Shown here: piece after piece, positions 1 to 7,642 of the stretch | How the letters are laid out: every line of letters starts with the position of its first letter | How positions within the stretch are numbered: the first letter of the stretch is position 1 | Assembly: GCA_017502265.1 (NCBI GenBank) | Contig: JAFVVI010000014.1 | Location: forward strand, 1-64,000 | Origin: Oscillospiraceae bacterium | GTDB lineage: Bacteria > Bacillota > Clostridia > Oscillospirales > Oscillospiraceae | Length of the DNA stretch: 64,000 nucleotides | Direction of reading: 5' to 3' | Translations under genes and position numbers: made by a program | The notes under the pieces: generated by a model | The model's input: only the letters and a program-made list of their open reading frames with translations | Database searches by the model: none | What the model was told of the DNA's origin: nothing

Positions 1-288
1 AAGCCTCTGACCAAGTTCGCTGGCCAGGTTTACGTCCTGTCCAAGGAAGAAGGCGGCCGTCACACTCCCTTCTTCAACAACTACCGTCCTCAGTTCTACT
101 TCCGTACTACCGACGTTACCGGCATCATCAACCTGCCCGAAGGCACTGAGATGTGCATGCCCGGCGACAACGTTGTTATGAACGTTGAGCTGATCACCCC
201 CATCGCTATCGAGAAGGGCCTGCGTTTCGCTATCCGTGAAGGCGGCCGTACCGTTGGTTCCGGCGTTGTTACCGAGATCTACGAGTAA
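1..288 (+). CDS. tuf: Elongation factor Tu, C-terminal part (start outside window)
   Basis: The frame is open from base 1 to a TAA at 286-288 and encodes the last 95 residues of EF-Tu, the GTPase that delivers aminoacyl-tRNA to the ribosome. The fragment covers beta-barrel domain III. Recognisable stretches are [19 protein letters not shown], the GTI/GII-LPEG turn, MCMPGDN, and the C-terminal [15 protein letters not shown] block that is near-universal in bacterial EF-Tu. The G domain lies upstream of the window. A strong terminator follows 25 bases after the stop, so this is the end of its transcription unit (typically rpsL-rpsG-fusA-tuf, which cannot be checked here). Confidence 0.97.
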   Translation, partial: KPLTKFAGQVYVLSKEEGGRHTPFFNNYRPQFYFRTTDVTGIINLPEGTEMCMPGDNVVMNVELITPIAIEKGLRFAIREGGRTVGSGVVTEIYE

Positions 289-313
289 TTCTTGATCGCT
301 GAATAAGCAATTG

Positions 314-343
314 ATCCCCCGGTCTTCGGACCGGGGGATTTTT
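314..343 (+). terminator. Intrinsic terminator of the tuf unit
   Basis: A perfect 11-bp stem (ATCCCCCGGTC 314-324 with GACCGGGGGAT 329-339) closed by a TTCG tetraloop and followed by a run of five T. This is a textbook Rho-independent terminator. Confidence 0.95.
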
Positions 344-408
344 GCTTTACCTTTTACTTGTTTTGCTATACAATTGTATGGAATGATTGTAAGGAGTGTG
401 ATATGTGA

Positions 409-615
409 ATGAGACAATTGTGTTCTAAGATTTTAAAAGCATTGATTTCTGCATTGCCGATCACGCTGATTGTATATTTGATTTCGTTGCTTCCCTGGCT
501 TGATTTTTTCCCGGTGGAGTTGATTTCGTTTACAGTAGGCGCGGTGCTGCTGGTTTTGGGAATCGGTCTGTTCAATTTGGTCGCCGACGATCGGCAAATT
601 ATCAACTTTATGTAG
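409..615 (+). CDS. Small DUF1538-like membrane protein or fragment, 68 aa
   Basis: Encodes a short hydrophobic protein with two membrane segments (about residues 12-30 and 36-60). The phrase ALPITLIVYLISLLPW followed by GAVLLVLGIGLFNL resembles the repeat unit of DUF1538 membrane proteins (LPI-LIV-LL then LL-G-GLFLLG). Full DUF1538 proteins are several hundred residues with tandem copies, so this is either a stand-alone half unit or a remnant. The start is odd: AAGGAG (391-396) is ideally spaced for ATG at 403, but that codon is followed at once by TGA; translation is assumed to begin at the in-frame ATG 409. A 54-residue gene follows 12 bases downstream with a strong RBS. The function is unknown. 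Confidence 0.55.
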   Translation: MRQLCSKILKALISALPITLIVYLISLLPWLDFFPVELISFTVGAVLLVLGIGLFNLVADDRQIINFM

Positions 616-627
616 GGAGGTACAGAT

Positions 628-792
628 ATGGTAAATACTGTGAATGAATCGGCCATTAAAAAGCTGAAACTGTTATTTACTGTATTGGACCGTCCCAAAG
701 CAGAGTTTTACCTGGATGATATCAGCCAGTTTGTAGTCAATTGCCAGATGGTGACCGGCCTGGTAAAGCTTCTCGAAACGGAAAAAGAATAA
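628..792 (+). CDS. Small hypothetical protein, 54 aa, possibly PII-like remnant
   Basis: ATG 628 is preceded by AGGGAGG (614-620) at good spacing, and the frame runs to TAA 790-792. The protein is soluble and charged, with no membrane segment. The stretch KLKLLFTVLDRPKAEFYLDD is faintly like the first strand and helix of PII/GlnB-type proteins (KLI-TIVDRGKAE), and PII-like genes are known neighbours of DUF1538 genes, so a shortened PII relative is possible. The normal PII T-loop and C-terminal half are absent. It is probably cotranscribed with the 68-residue membrane gene just upstream, and a bidirectional terminator follows 7 bases after the stop. The family call is weak; that the frame is translated is likelier. 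Confidence 0.5.
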   Translation: MVNTVNESAIKKLKLLFTVLDRPKAEFYLDDISQFVVNCQMVTGLVKLLETEKE

Positions 793-798
793 AAAGAG

Positions 799-830
799 GC
801 GGCACTTCAAACGAAGTGCCGCATCATTTT
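799..830. terminator. Bidirectional terminator between convergent genes
   Basis: Perfect 10-bp stem GCGGCACTTC (799-808) / GAAGTGCCGC (813-822) with an AAAC loop. Read on + it is followed by ATCATTTT. Read on - it is followed by CTCTTTTTATTC. It therefore serves both the small plus-strand genes and the alkaline phosphatase on the minus strand. Confidence 0.85.
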
Positions 831-2955
831 AGTTTACTGTCAGCGCTACATTGGAGCCGGTATAGGAGATTGTGTCGCCGGGATTGTAAGTCTTTGCGCC
901 ATCGGTGTAGGTCATACCGGGGGTATCCGGTAGGGTAATATCCCCAGTTCCTTTACCCAACAGCACAGTGGGCATTTTGCGGTCAGGGTAGGTGATGGTC
1001 ACAGTCCAGGCCAGCTTGCCTTCTACCAATTTGGTATAGGGCACATAGAAGCTACCGTTTTCCGGCTCTAACCGTTCGTCCAGCACAAAAATGGATCGCA
1101 GAGCCATCTTGTTGAATATAGCGTCCTGACTGTTGACAGGCATCATATTTCTCTGGGCATTTATGTTTGCCGATTCGTTTACATATGTGCAGTCCCGGTA
1201 CTTGGCGTAGCTATTTTCTTTTACATCGCCGCTGAAAACGATCTTTCCGCCGTATTCGCCGGTGAAGACGCCGTCTTTTACAGAACCTACCTTGTTATAA
1301 AGAATGGCTGTGGCTTCTTCTAAAGTGCCCAGCTTCAGCGCCTTGGCAATAGCCGGGGCGATCTTGGTATTATCGATGGTATATTCGTTGTTGAGAGCAG
1401 GGGAGGTGTACCAGGTGTAGGAATCGCCGGCGTTGGGCACATAGTACATACCGTTTCCTGTCCGCACATTGCCTTTTTCGGTAGGCAGGCCCATATCGGT
1501 CAGCAGATTTGTTTTTATACTGTCTGGGGCATACAGACAGATGGGCACGGCCATATCTGTGTGGTTGCCGTGAAGCTTCATATCAGAGGTATCCGCACCT
1601 GCGCAATCCAGCATATCCTGAATCACATTGAACTTACTTAAACTGTCTATCTCGTCAGTACCGATCTTGCCGGTAATGATGCCATCGATCAGTGCTTCTT
1701 CACACTTTTCAATGCCGGAGAATCCGCCGGAATCGTGGTCGGGAACGGCGATAACGATGGTGTCACCCCGCTGAGCGGCCCAGCTCACGCAGTAGCCAAA
1801 GGCCTCGTCAAAGGCCAGATATTCTCCTATTGCCGGCCGCAGATAGCCGGATTCAGCAGCATTATCCAACGCGCCACCCTCGATCATCAGGAAGAATCCG
1901 TCAGGATCGTCAATGTTGGTAGCCAATACCTGCAGGGCTGCCTTGGTCATCTCCAGTAGGGAGGGCTGCTCAGTAGATTGCTTTGCATCTATATCGTAAG
2001 AAATATGGCTGGCGGCCAGATCTTCAGGGGTTGTCTTGTTACCTTTAGAGGAATTATCCACACCCAAGATAGACGCCCAAAGCTTTTTGGTAGCAGGGTT
2101 ATTGGCATACTGCAGCAGCTCAGTCTTGTTTTGGGCGACAGTGTAGCCTGCCGTAGAGGCAGATAGATCGGGGTGGGAGGAGGTTGCGCCCTCTACCATA
2201 TCGCCGTATTCCGTGCCCTCGCCGATCACCACATCAATGCCGCTGAGCAACGCCTGCATACTGCTGTCCTGATATTCATACCGATGAATGATATGGCTGG
2301 TAAAGAATGCCAAAGGGGTTGCGTCTACAAAGGATTTGGTGGTGACCAGACCTGTTGCCATATCATTCAGCCGCGCCAGCTCCGGCAGAGAGGCTCTGGG
2401 CGCTTTTTCGGAGTCGATGCCGGCGTAGCAGTAGGTTGTCTTGTAGCCGGAGGACAGGGCTGTACCGGCGGCTGCAGAGTCGGTTATGTAGCTTTTGTAA
2501 TTGTCTGCATTGCCGTGGGGAATCTGTAAGAGGGTATTGGCCGAGCCTACCAGGAACTCATTTAGGTATAACCCCTTGGTGGTGCTTTTGCCCAATGCGG
2601 AAAGCAGATTGGTGCTGATTTCCGTTTTTGCGCCGGCAAGCTTGTTCACACCCCGGTCTACCATTTCCTCTTTCACTTTACCGGCCAAGGTAAAATTGTC
2701 ATAACCGCCGCCGTCTGCGATCATATAGATCACATTTTTGACGGCTTTTTTAGGGGTGTTTTGGGATTCACCTGCGCCCTCTGTCTGGCCGGTGCTATCT
2801 GGAATCACACTGCCGGTGGCTATTGTTCCTGTGGCAGCATCGGAGGCTACAGGCGGTGTAGGTTTGTTGCCGCAGCCGGGCAGCATAAGCGTTGCCAACA
2901 GTGCGATGACCAGCCACAAAGCGGTAAATTTACTAATAAAATGCTTTTTATTCAT
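829..2955 (-). CDS. Lipoprotein alkaline phosphatase (PhoA superfamily), 708 aa
   Basis: Secreted phosphomonoesterase anchored at the outer face of the membrane: the N-terminus is a lipoprotein signal with lipobox LPGC (Cys28), then a Thr/Ser-rich linker to about residue 70. The alkaline phosphatase core follows. MIADGG supplies the metal Asp81, ITDSAAAGTA the nucleophile Ser160, DATPLAF Thr213, MIEGG Glu359, ALDNAAE Asp364, VPDHD Asp406-His407, and GNHTD His465. By alignment from memory with E. coli PhoA, the Zn1 ligand His331 falls on Glu368 here, which is unusual. The last ~200 residues form an extra C-terminal beta-rich region not present in PhoA. ATG 2953-2955 has AAAGGAGAA at ideal spacing. 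It is monocistronic, converging on the small genes at 409-792. Upstream, TAATAT is a possible weak -10. Confidence 0.92.
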   Translation of the reverse strand: MNKKHFISKFTALWLVIALLATLMLPGCGNKPTPPVASDAATGTIATGSVIPDSTGQTEGAGESQNTPKKAVKNVIYMIADGGGYDNFTLAGKVKEEMVDRGVNKLAGAKTEISTNLLSALGKSTTKGLYLNEFLVGSANTLLQIPHGNADNYKSYITDSAAAGTALSSGYKTTYCYAGIDSEKAPRASLPELARLNDMATGLVTTKSFVDATPLAFFTSHIIHRYEYQDSSMQALLSGIDVVIGEGTEYGDMVEGATSSHPDLSASTAGYTVAQNKTELLQYANNPATKKLWASILGVDNSSKGNKTTPEDLAASHISYDIDAKQSTEQPSLLEMTKAALQVLATNIDDPDGFFLMIEGGALDNAAESGYLRPAIGEYLAFDEAFGYCVSWAAQRGDTIVIAVPDHDSGGFSGIEKCEEALIDGIITGKIGTDEIDSLSKFNVIQDMLDCAGADTSDMKLHGNHTDMAVPICLYAPDSIKTNLLTDMGLPTEKGNVRTGNGMYYVPNAGDSYTWYTSPALNNEYTIDNTKIAPAIAKALKLGTLEEATAILYNKVGSVKDGVFTGEYGGKIVFSGDVKENSYAKYRDCTYVNESANINAQRNMMPVNSQDAIFNKMALRSIFVLDERLEPENGSFYVPYTKLVEGKLAWTVTITYPDRKMPTVLLGKGTGDITLPDTPGMTYTDGAKTYNPGDTISYTGSNVALTVN

Positions 2956-3017
2956 AGGAATTCTCCTTTCATAGGCAGAACTACCATCATATTACCACAC
3001 AAATTCCCAAAATCAAA

Positions 3018-3046
3018 TAAAAAATACACCGCCCATTGCGGTGTAT
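3018..3046 (-). terminator. Intrinsic terminator of rnpB
   Basis: On the minus strand a 9-bp stem (ATACACCGC / GCGGTGTAT, 3024-3032 with 3038-3046) is followed by TTTTTTATTT. It sits a few bases past the 3' end of the RNase P RNA. Confidence 0.9.
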
Positions 3047-3050
3047 TATG

Positions 3051-3511
3051 TGCGACCGGGTCTGTAAGCCGGGTTCTGTCTTGACAGCCATCTATCTAGT
3101 TCCGCAATTGCTCACGGAATCAAGCCGCCTCCTCGGAACGGTCGGGCAAACCTATTGTTCCTCCACGGCGTTGCTCCGGATAGAGTTTACATCGTAAAAC
3201 CTATGTCTCCATAGGCCGGGTGGGCTCTTACCCCACCTTTTCACCCTTACTTCGTCGATTCTCGCATACAAACTCTCGCTTTATCGCAAGCGGTAAAGCT
3301 CGCACTGTATGCGGAATCTCCTCTCCCCATCAAACCCGCGTTCGCTGGGCTTTGATGGGGGCCCCGTTACGGGGGAAGCGGTATATCTCTGTTGCACTTG
3401 TCCTGGGGTCACCCCCGGCGGGCGTTACCCGTTATCCTTGCCCTGTGGAGCCCGGACTTTCCTCACCTGCAGCTTTTCAGCTTGCAGCCGCGGCTGTCCG
3501 ACCCGGTCGCG
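3051..3511 (-). ncRNA. rnpB: RNase P RNA, bacterial class A
   Basis: Catalytic RNA of ribonuclease P, which removes tRNA 5' leaders. On the minus strand the ends pair as helix P1: GCGACCGGGTC at the 5' end (3500-3510) with GACCCGGTCGC at the 3' end (3051-3061). Conserved elements are visible in order: GAGGAAAGTCCGGGCTCC near the 5' end, the GGGTAACGCCC stem, the AGGGTGAAA region, GGTAAGAGCCCACC, and the 3' block ACAGAACCCGGCTTACAG. The length of about 460 nt suits class A with extra helices. A consensus promoter lies immediately upstream and a terminator directly downstream, so this is a stand-alone gene divergent from murD. The exact 5' end is uncertain by a few bases. Confidence 0.96.
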
Positions 3512-3516
3512 GAAAT

Positions 3517-3545
3517 ATTGTAACCCAAACCAGGCAGAATGTCAA
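3517..3545 (-). promoter_or_regulatory. Sigma-A promoter of rnpB
   Basis: Minus-strand TTGACA (3540-3545), exactly 17 bp, then TACAAT (3517-3522). The predicted transcript starts about 7 bases later, at the P1 helix of RNase P RNA. Confidence 0.9.
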
Positions 3546-3550
3546 ACATC

Positions 3551-3579
3551 TTGCAAATTTTAGCAATAAGGGCTATACT
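3551..3579 (+). promoter_or_regulatory. Promoter of the murD unit
   Basis: TTGCAA (3551-3556), 17 bp, TATACT (3574-3579). Only five bases separate this -35 from the -35 of the divergent rnpB promoter, so the two RNA polymerase sites are back to back. Confidence 0.8.
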
Positions 3580-3616
3580 ATATAGAAGAAAATGTTTGTT
3601 GAATCGAGGAATGTGT

Positions 3617-4978
3617 ATGGCAAGCATCTTGGAAACTTATTTCACCGCCCTGCGGGATAAAAATATTGTTGTACTGGGTTTGGGTGTCAGTAACCGACCC
3701 TTGGTGCGATTGCTGCTGCAGTACGGCTGCAAGGTCACCGGTTGTGACAAGACCCCCCGGGAAAAGCTGGATGAAGAACTGCTGGAGCTGGAACAGTTGG
3801 GCTGCCGCCTGCAGACAGGGGAGGACTACCTTGCCGATCTCTCTGGGGATCTGGTGTTCCGCACCCCTGGTATGCATCCGGCTAATCCTGCGCTGGAGGG
3901 TTTGCGCCAGGCCGGTGCAGAGATAACCAGTGAGATGGAAGTGTTCTTTGAACTGTGCCCCTGCGCCCTTATCGCGGTCACCGGCTCTGACGGAAAGACC
4001 ACCACCACGACTCTGATTTCCGAAATGCTGAAAGCCGCCGGCAAGACCGTATGGCTTGGTGGCAATATCGGTACGCCCTTGCTGCCCCTGCTGGATCAAA
4101 TGCAGGCCGGGGATTTAGCAGTGGTGGAGCTCAGCTCCTTCCAACTGATGGATATGCGCCGTAGCCCTCACATTGCCGTGGTGACCAATCTGGCCCCCAA
4201 CCATCTGGATGTCCACAAGGATATGGCCGAGTATGTGGAGGCGAAGAAAAACATCTTCCGTTTCCAAAAGGAAAGCGACCTGTTAGTGCTGAATGCAGAT
4301 AATGCTATCACTGCGGAATTTACAGGCAACGGCGCTACCCGCTATTTCTCCCGAAAGCAAAAGGCGGATATCTGCCTGGACGGCGCAACCATTCTTCGTG
4401 ACGGCGCTGCCGTGCTGGATACCAGGGAAATTGCCATTCCCGGTGTCCACAATATCGAAAACTATATGGCCGCTATTTTGGCGGTAGAGGGCCTTGTGGA
4501 TGACGAAACCATCCGTAAGGTGGCCCGGGAATTTGGCGGCGTGGAGCATCGCATTGAGCTGGTGCGGGTAAAGGATGGCGTAAAATTCTATAACGACTCC
4601 ATCGCATCCTCACCCAGCCGTACCATTGCGGGTCTTAACAGCTTTGACCAAAAGGTGTTGCTCATCGCCGGTGGGTATGATAAGCATATTCCCTATGATG
4701 TGTTGGGCCCTGTGATCTGCCGGCAGGTGAAGAAACTGTATGTAAACGGCGCTACCGCCGGACAGATCCGGCAGGCGGTGGAGCAGTCGGCGGAATACAC
4801 CCCGGGCAATCCGGAGATCATCGATTGCGGCGATTTTACCACAGCTGTACACCGGGCAGCTGCCGATGCAAAAAATGGTGATGTGGTGCTGATGAGTCCG
4901 GCCTCTGCGGCCTTTGACCAATTCAAGAATTTTATGGTTCGGGGCGACTACTTTAAGAAGCCGATTAAGGAGCTGTAA
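3617..4978 (+). CDS. murD: UDP-N-acetylmuramoyl-L-alanine--D-glutamate ligase
   Basis: Cytoplasmic ATP-dependent ligase adding D-Glu to UDP-MurNAc-L-Ala in peptidoglycan precursor synthesis. The N-terminal Rossmann-like domain carries VVLGLGVSNRPLVRLL. The Mur ligase P-loop VTGSDGKTTTT is near residue 120, followed by GNIGTPLL and VVELSSFQL, and NLAPNHLDVH marks the central domain. YNDSIASSP and the C-terminal AGGYDKHIPY region close the family pattern. ATG 3617 is preferred over the in-frame ATG 3611 because GAGGA (3606-3610) abuts the latter and is six bases from the former. The length of 453 aa is normal. No other mur gene is adjacent; ispD follows after one base. Confidence 0.96.
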   Translation: MASILETYFTALRDKNIVVLGLGVSNRPLVRLLLQYGCKVTGCDKTPREKLDEELLELEQLGCRLQTGEDYLADLSGDLVFRTPGMHPANPALEGLRQAGAEITSEMEVFFELCPCALIAVTGSDGKTTTTTLISEMLKAAGKTVWLGGNIGTPLLPLLDQMQAGDLAVVELSSFQLMDMRRSPHIAVVTNLAPNHLDVHKDMAEYVEAKKNIFRFQKESDLLVLNADNAITAEFTGNGATRYFSRKQKADICLDGATILRDGAAVLDTREIAIPGVHNIENYMAAILAVEGLVDDETIRKVAREFGGVEHRIELVRVKDGVKFYNDSIASSPSRTIAGLNSFDQKVLLIAGGYDKHIPYDVLGPVICRQVKKLYVNGATAGQIRQAVEQSAEYTPGNPEIIDCGDFTTAVHRAAADAKNGDVVLMSPASAAFDQFKNFMVRGDYFKKPIKEL

Positions 4979-4979
4979 T

Positions 4980-5699
4980 ATGGGAATTTCCAAGCTGAGC
5001 CAGGTCATCCGTAATATCCTGCCGCTAAAATATTGCGGCGCGGTGATCGTGGCTGCGGGTACTGCCTCCCGGATGCAGGGAATCGATAAGGTGATGGCGG
5101 AGCTGGGCGGTGAGCCTATGATTTTGCGTACCGTCCGGGCGTTTGAGAACTGCGATGTGATCGGCCAGATCGTCATCGTCACCCGGGAAGACCTGGTGGA
5201 AAAAATACAGGCTCTGTGCGCAAAATACCCCAAAGTAACGGCTGTTACTATCGGCGGCGCTGATCGGGCAGAGTCCGTCCGGAACGGATTAAAATTGCTC
5301 TCGCCCAAGGTGCGTCTGGCAGCCATTCACGACGGCGCAAGACCGCTGGTTACAGATGCGGTTATTGACAGGACCGTTCGGGCCGCCCATCGCTATGGCG
5401 CGGCTGCGCCGGGTGTGCCGGTGAAAGACACGGTCAAAGTGGTGCGGGGCGGCTTTGTGAAATCCACCCCGGACAGAAGCACCCTGCAGGCGGTGCAGAC
5501 CCCGCAGATATTTGATGTTGACTTGCTTACGGGTGCGCTGGAAAAGGCGAAAAAGGACAATGCGGCCATTACTGACGACTGCTCTGCAGTGGAACTTATG
5601 GGAATGTCTGTAAAGATTGTGGCCGGTGACGAGCGGAACATCAAGGTCACCACGCCCACAGATCTGAAAATTGCGGCAAGCTTACTGGAGGAAATGTAA
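4980..5699 (+). CDS. ispD: 2-C-methyl-D-erythritol 4-phosphate cytidylyltransferase
   Basis: Third enzyme of the MEP isoprenoid pathway, forming CDP-methylerythritol from CTP and MEP. The N-terminal nucleotide-binding signature reads [16 protein letters not shown]. Later come [22 protein letters not shown], and VQTPQIF, all diagnostic of IspD. ATG 4980 has AAGGAG (4968-4973). The encoded 239 residues match the family. About 20 residues precede the nucleotide-binding strand, slightly longer than usual. It begins one base after murD and its stop overlaps the ispF start, so the three are translationally coupled. Confidence 0.95.
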   Translation: MGISKLSQVIRNILPLKYCGAVIVAAGTASRMQGIDKVMAELGGEPMILRTVRAFENCDVIGQIVIVTREDLVEKIQALCAKYPKVTAVTIGGADRAESVRNGLKLLSPKVRLAAIHDGARPLVTDAVIDRTVRAAHRYGAAAPGVPVKDTVKVVRGGFVKSTPDRSTLQAVQTPQIFDVDLLTGALEKAKKDNAAITDDCSAVELMGMSVKIVAGDERNIKVTTPTDLKIAASLLEEM

Positions 5700-6172
5700 T
5701 GCGGATCGGACACGGATACGATGTACACCGGTTGGTGGAAGGCAGGGATTTGATCCTTGGGGGTGTAAAAATCCCCTACGAAAAGGGCCTTTTGGGCCAT
5801 TCCGATGCAGATGTTCTCCTGCACGCGGTTGCAGACAGCCTGCTGGGCGCAGCCGGGCTGGGTGATATCGGCAGACATTTTCCTGACACGGACCCGGCCT
5901 ATAAAGGCGCGGATTCTTTGAAATTGCTGGCCTGTGTGGTGGAGAAAATCCGTGCCGCCGGCTACCGGGTGGGCAATGTGGATGTGACTATGATCGCCCA
6001 AAAACCCAAGCTGAAGGACCATATTCCCCAAATGCAGCGCAATATAGCCGTAACACTCGGTGTTGGGGAAGATCAGGTCAATGTAAAAGCCACCACCGAG
6101 GAGCATCTTGGCTTCACCGGTGACGGCAGCGGTATGGCCTGCCACGCGGTCTGCCTGTTGGAGAATCTGTAA
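5699..6172 (+). CDS. ispF: 2-C-methyl-D-erythritol 2,4-cyclodiphosphate synthase
   Basis: Converts CDP-ME 2-phosphate to MEcPP in the MEP pathway; the enzyme is normally a zinc-dependent trimer. Seen are the N-terminal [10 protein letters not shown] (metal Asp and His), [23 protein letters not shown] (catalytic loop, third metal His), [12 protein letters not shown], and the C-terminal [16 protein letters not shown] with the substrate-binding Thr/Glu. At 157 aa it is full length. The ATG overlaps the ispD stop as TAATG. A terminator-like hairpin follows about 26 bases downstream. Confidence 0.96.
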   Translation: MRIGHGYDVHRLVEGRDLILGGVKIPYEKGLLGHSDADVLLHAVADSLLGAAGLGDIGRHFPDTDPAYKGADSLKLLACVVEKIRAAGYRVGNVDVTMIAQKPKLKDHIPQMQRNIAVTLGVGEDQVNVKATTEEHLGFTGDGSGMACHAVCLLENL

Positions 6173-6198
6173 ATCTCTCCCACAAATCAACACAATGT

Positions 6199-6237
6199 AA
6201 CCCTCCCGGACATAAATTGGTTCGGGAGGGTTTGTTT
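6199..6237 (+). terminator. Hairpin that is both terminator-like and carries the next gene's RBS
   Basis: AACCCTCCCG (6199-6208) pairs perfectly with CGGGAGGGTT (6223-6232) around a 14-base loop, followed by TTTGTTT. The 3' arm contains GGGAGGG, which is the only Shine-Dalgarno for the ATG at 6238. When the hairpin forms it should both favour termination after ispF and hide the RBS. Confidence 0.7.
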
Positions 6238-6492
6238 ATGAGAAATTGTATCATAACCTTCCGCTCAGTGACACCTGCCCAACGGGCAGAGGAGGTCTTG
6301 CACCGGGCGGGAGTGGAATGCACCCTGCAGAGAACCCCAAAATGGATGGAGGAAAAAGGCTGCGGCTACAGTGTGCGGCTGCAGCGGGAGGATCTTATGG
6401 CAGCGGCGGTGCTGCTGCGGCAGGCAGGAATCGGCTTCCGAAAGGCCTATGCCCTTGCTGATAGTGGGGCACCGGAGGAGCTGCGACTATGA
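6238..6492 (+). CDS. DUF3343 protein (putative Se/S carrier-like), 84 aa
   Basis: Small soluble protein of the DUF3343 family. It has the typical opening MRNCIITFRSVTPAQRAEEVLHRAG, a middle TLQRTPKWMEEKGCGYSVRL with the conserved Gly-Cys-Gly-Tyr, and a C-terminal helix. Members lie next to selenium or sulfur mobilisation genes and are suspected of carrying activated Se or S on the cysteine. The gene overlaps by ATGA with a cysteine desulfurase-like gene, consistent with a carrier/desulfurase pair. The start is set by GGGAGGG inside the hairpin at 6199-6232. No selD, selA or selB is in this window. Confidence 0.8.
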   Translation: MRNCIITFRSVTPAQRAEEVLHRAGVECTLQRTPKWMEEKGCGYSVRLQREDLMAAAVLLRQAGIGFRKAYALADSGAPEELRL

Positions 6493-7595
6493 TCTATCTG
6501 GATAACGGCGCTACCTCATTTCACAAGCCGGAAACTGTCTCCGGCGCAATGCGGTGCGCTTTGGAAAATTGCGCCAATCCCGGCCGCGGTGGTTATACCG
6601 CGGCCATGGCTGCTGCCAAAACCGTGCTCCGCTGCCGGGAGCGGGCAGGGGAGCTGTTTTGCTGTTCGCCGGAGCAGGTGGTGTTTACTCACAATTGCAC
6701 CCACGGTCTGAATATTGCCATTGCTTCTCTGGTAAAGCCCGGCGCAAGGGTAGTGATCTCCGGCTTTGAGCATAACGCGGTGACCCGGCCACTCTATGCA
6801 AGAGAAGCCAAAGTAAAAGTCGCCGGCCGGAAGCTTTTTGACTGGCAGGATACCCTGGAGGACTTTGAAAATGCGTTGAAAGCCGGTGCGGATGCGGCGG
6901 TTTTTACCCATGTGTCCAATGTGTTCGGTTATATTCTGCCGGTGTATGAAATGGCGGCCCTTTGCAAACGGTACGGCGTGCCTTTTGTTGTAGATGCAGC
7001 CCAATCCGCAGGTATACTTCCTGTGGATCTTCAAAAACTGGGCGCGGATTTTGTGGCGATGCCCGGTCATAAAGGTCTGCTGGGCCCCCAAGGCACCGGG
7101 ATCCTGCTCTGCGGCAGAGAGCCTGTCCCTTTGATACAGGGCGGTACGGGAAGCCTGTCCGCCCAGCAGGCTATGCCGGATTTTCTGCCGGATATGGCAG
7201 AGGCCGGTACGCTGAATGTGCCGGGGATTGCCGGCCTCTCCGCAGGCATTGCGTATGTGCAGCAGGAGGGGGTGGACCGAATCTTCCGGCGGGAACAGCA
7301 GCAGGCGGAAAAATGCGGCAAGGCCCTGTTAAAGCTGGGACTTCGCGCCTTTACCGGCGATCATCAGGCAGGTACGGTATCCTTTGTGCCCCCCATAGAT
7401 TGCGAAGATGCAGCCCATATTCTGGGAGAGGGCGGGATCGCAGTGCGGGCAGGCTTACACTGTGCGCCGCTGGCTCACGAAAGCGCAGGAACGCTGGACA
7501 CAGGAACGGTGCGCGTCAGCTACGGCCACGATGCAGCAGCCTGGCAGACGGGAAGTTTTCTGCTGCAGATGGAAAAATTGCTGGCCCGATCGTAA
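6489..7595 (+). CDS. Class V aminotransferase, cysteine desulfurase-like (EF2568 type)
   Basis: PLP enzyme predicted to release sulfur or selenium from cysteine or selenocysteine. Seen are IYLDNGATSFHKPE at the N-terminus, FTHNCTHGLN (PLP phosphate and ring contacts), VVDAAQSAG with the PLP-pyridine Asp, FVAMPGHKGLLGPQGTG with the Schiff-base Lys, and VRAGLHCAPLAHE containing the expected catalytic Cys. The NPGRGGYTAA motif and 368-aa length fit the cysteine desulfurase subfamily typified by EF2568, which is often linked to selenium genes, rather than IscS. It starts within the stop of the DUF3343 gene. No scaffold gene (iscU/sufU) is adjacent, so a housekeeping Fe-S role is less likely. Confidence 0.85.
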   Translation: MIYLDNGATSFHKPETVSGAMRCALENCANPGRGGYTAAMAAAKTVLRCRERAGELFCCSPEQVVFTHNCTHGLNIAIASLVKPGARVVISGFEHNAVTRPLYAREAKVKVAGRKLFDWQDTLEDFENALKAGADAAVFTHVSNVFGYILPVYEMAALCKRYGVPFVVDAAQSAGILPVDLQKLGADFVAMPGHKGLLGPQGTGILLCGREPVPLIQGGTGSLSAQQAMPDFLPDMAEAGTLNVPGIAGLSAGIAYVQQEGVDRIFRREQQQAEKCGKALLKLGLRAFTGDHQAGTVSFVPPIDCEDAAHILGEGGIAVRAGLHCAPLAHESAGTLDTGTVRVSYGHDAAAWQTGSFLLQMEKLLARS

Positions 7596-7613
7596 AATTT
7601 TTATGAAAAACTA

Positions 7614-7642
7614 TTGATAACAGTGGCCCAATCCGCTATAAT
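7614..7642 (+). promoter_or_regulatory. Promoter of cdaA-cdaR
   Basis: TTGATA (7614-7619), 17-bp spacer, consensus TATAAT (7637-7642). The cdaA start is 85 bases downstream, leaving a leader of about 75 nt. Confidence 0.88.

Noticed and set aside
3060..3585. Open frames on both strands across the RNase P RNA gene
   Set aside because: The region is explained by rnpB, with paired ends, a promoter and a terminator; the frames lack RBS and family resemblance.
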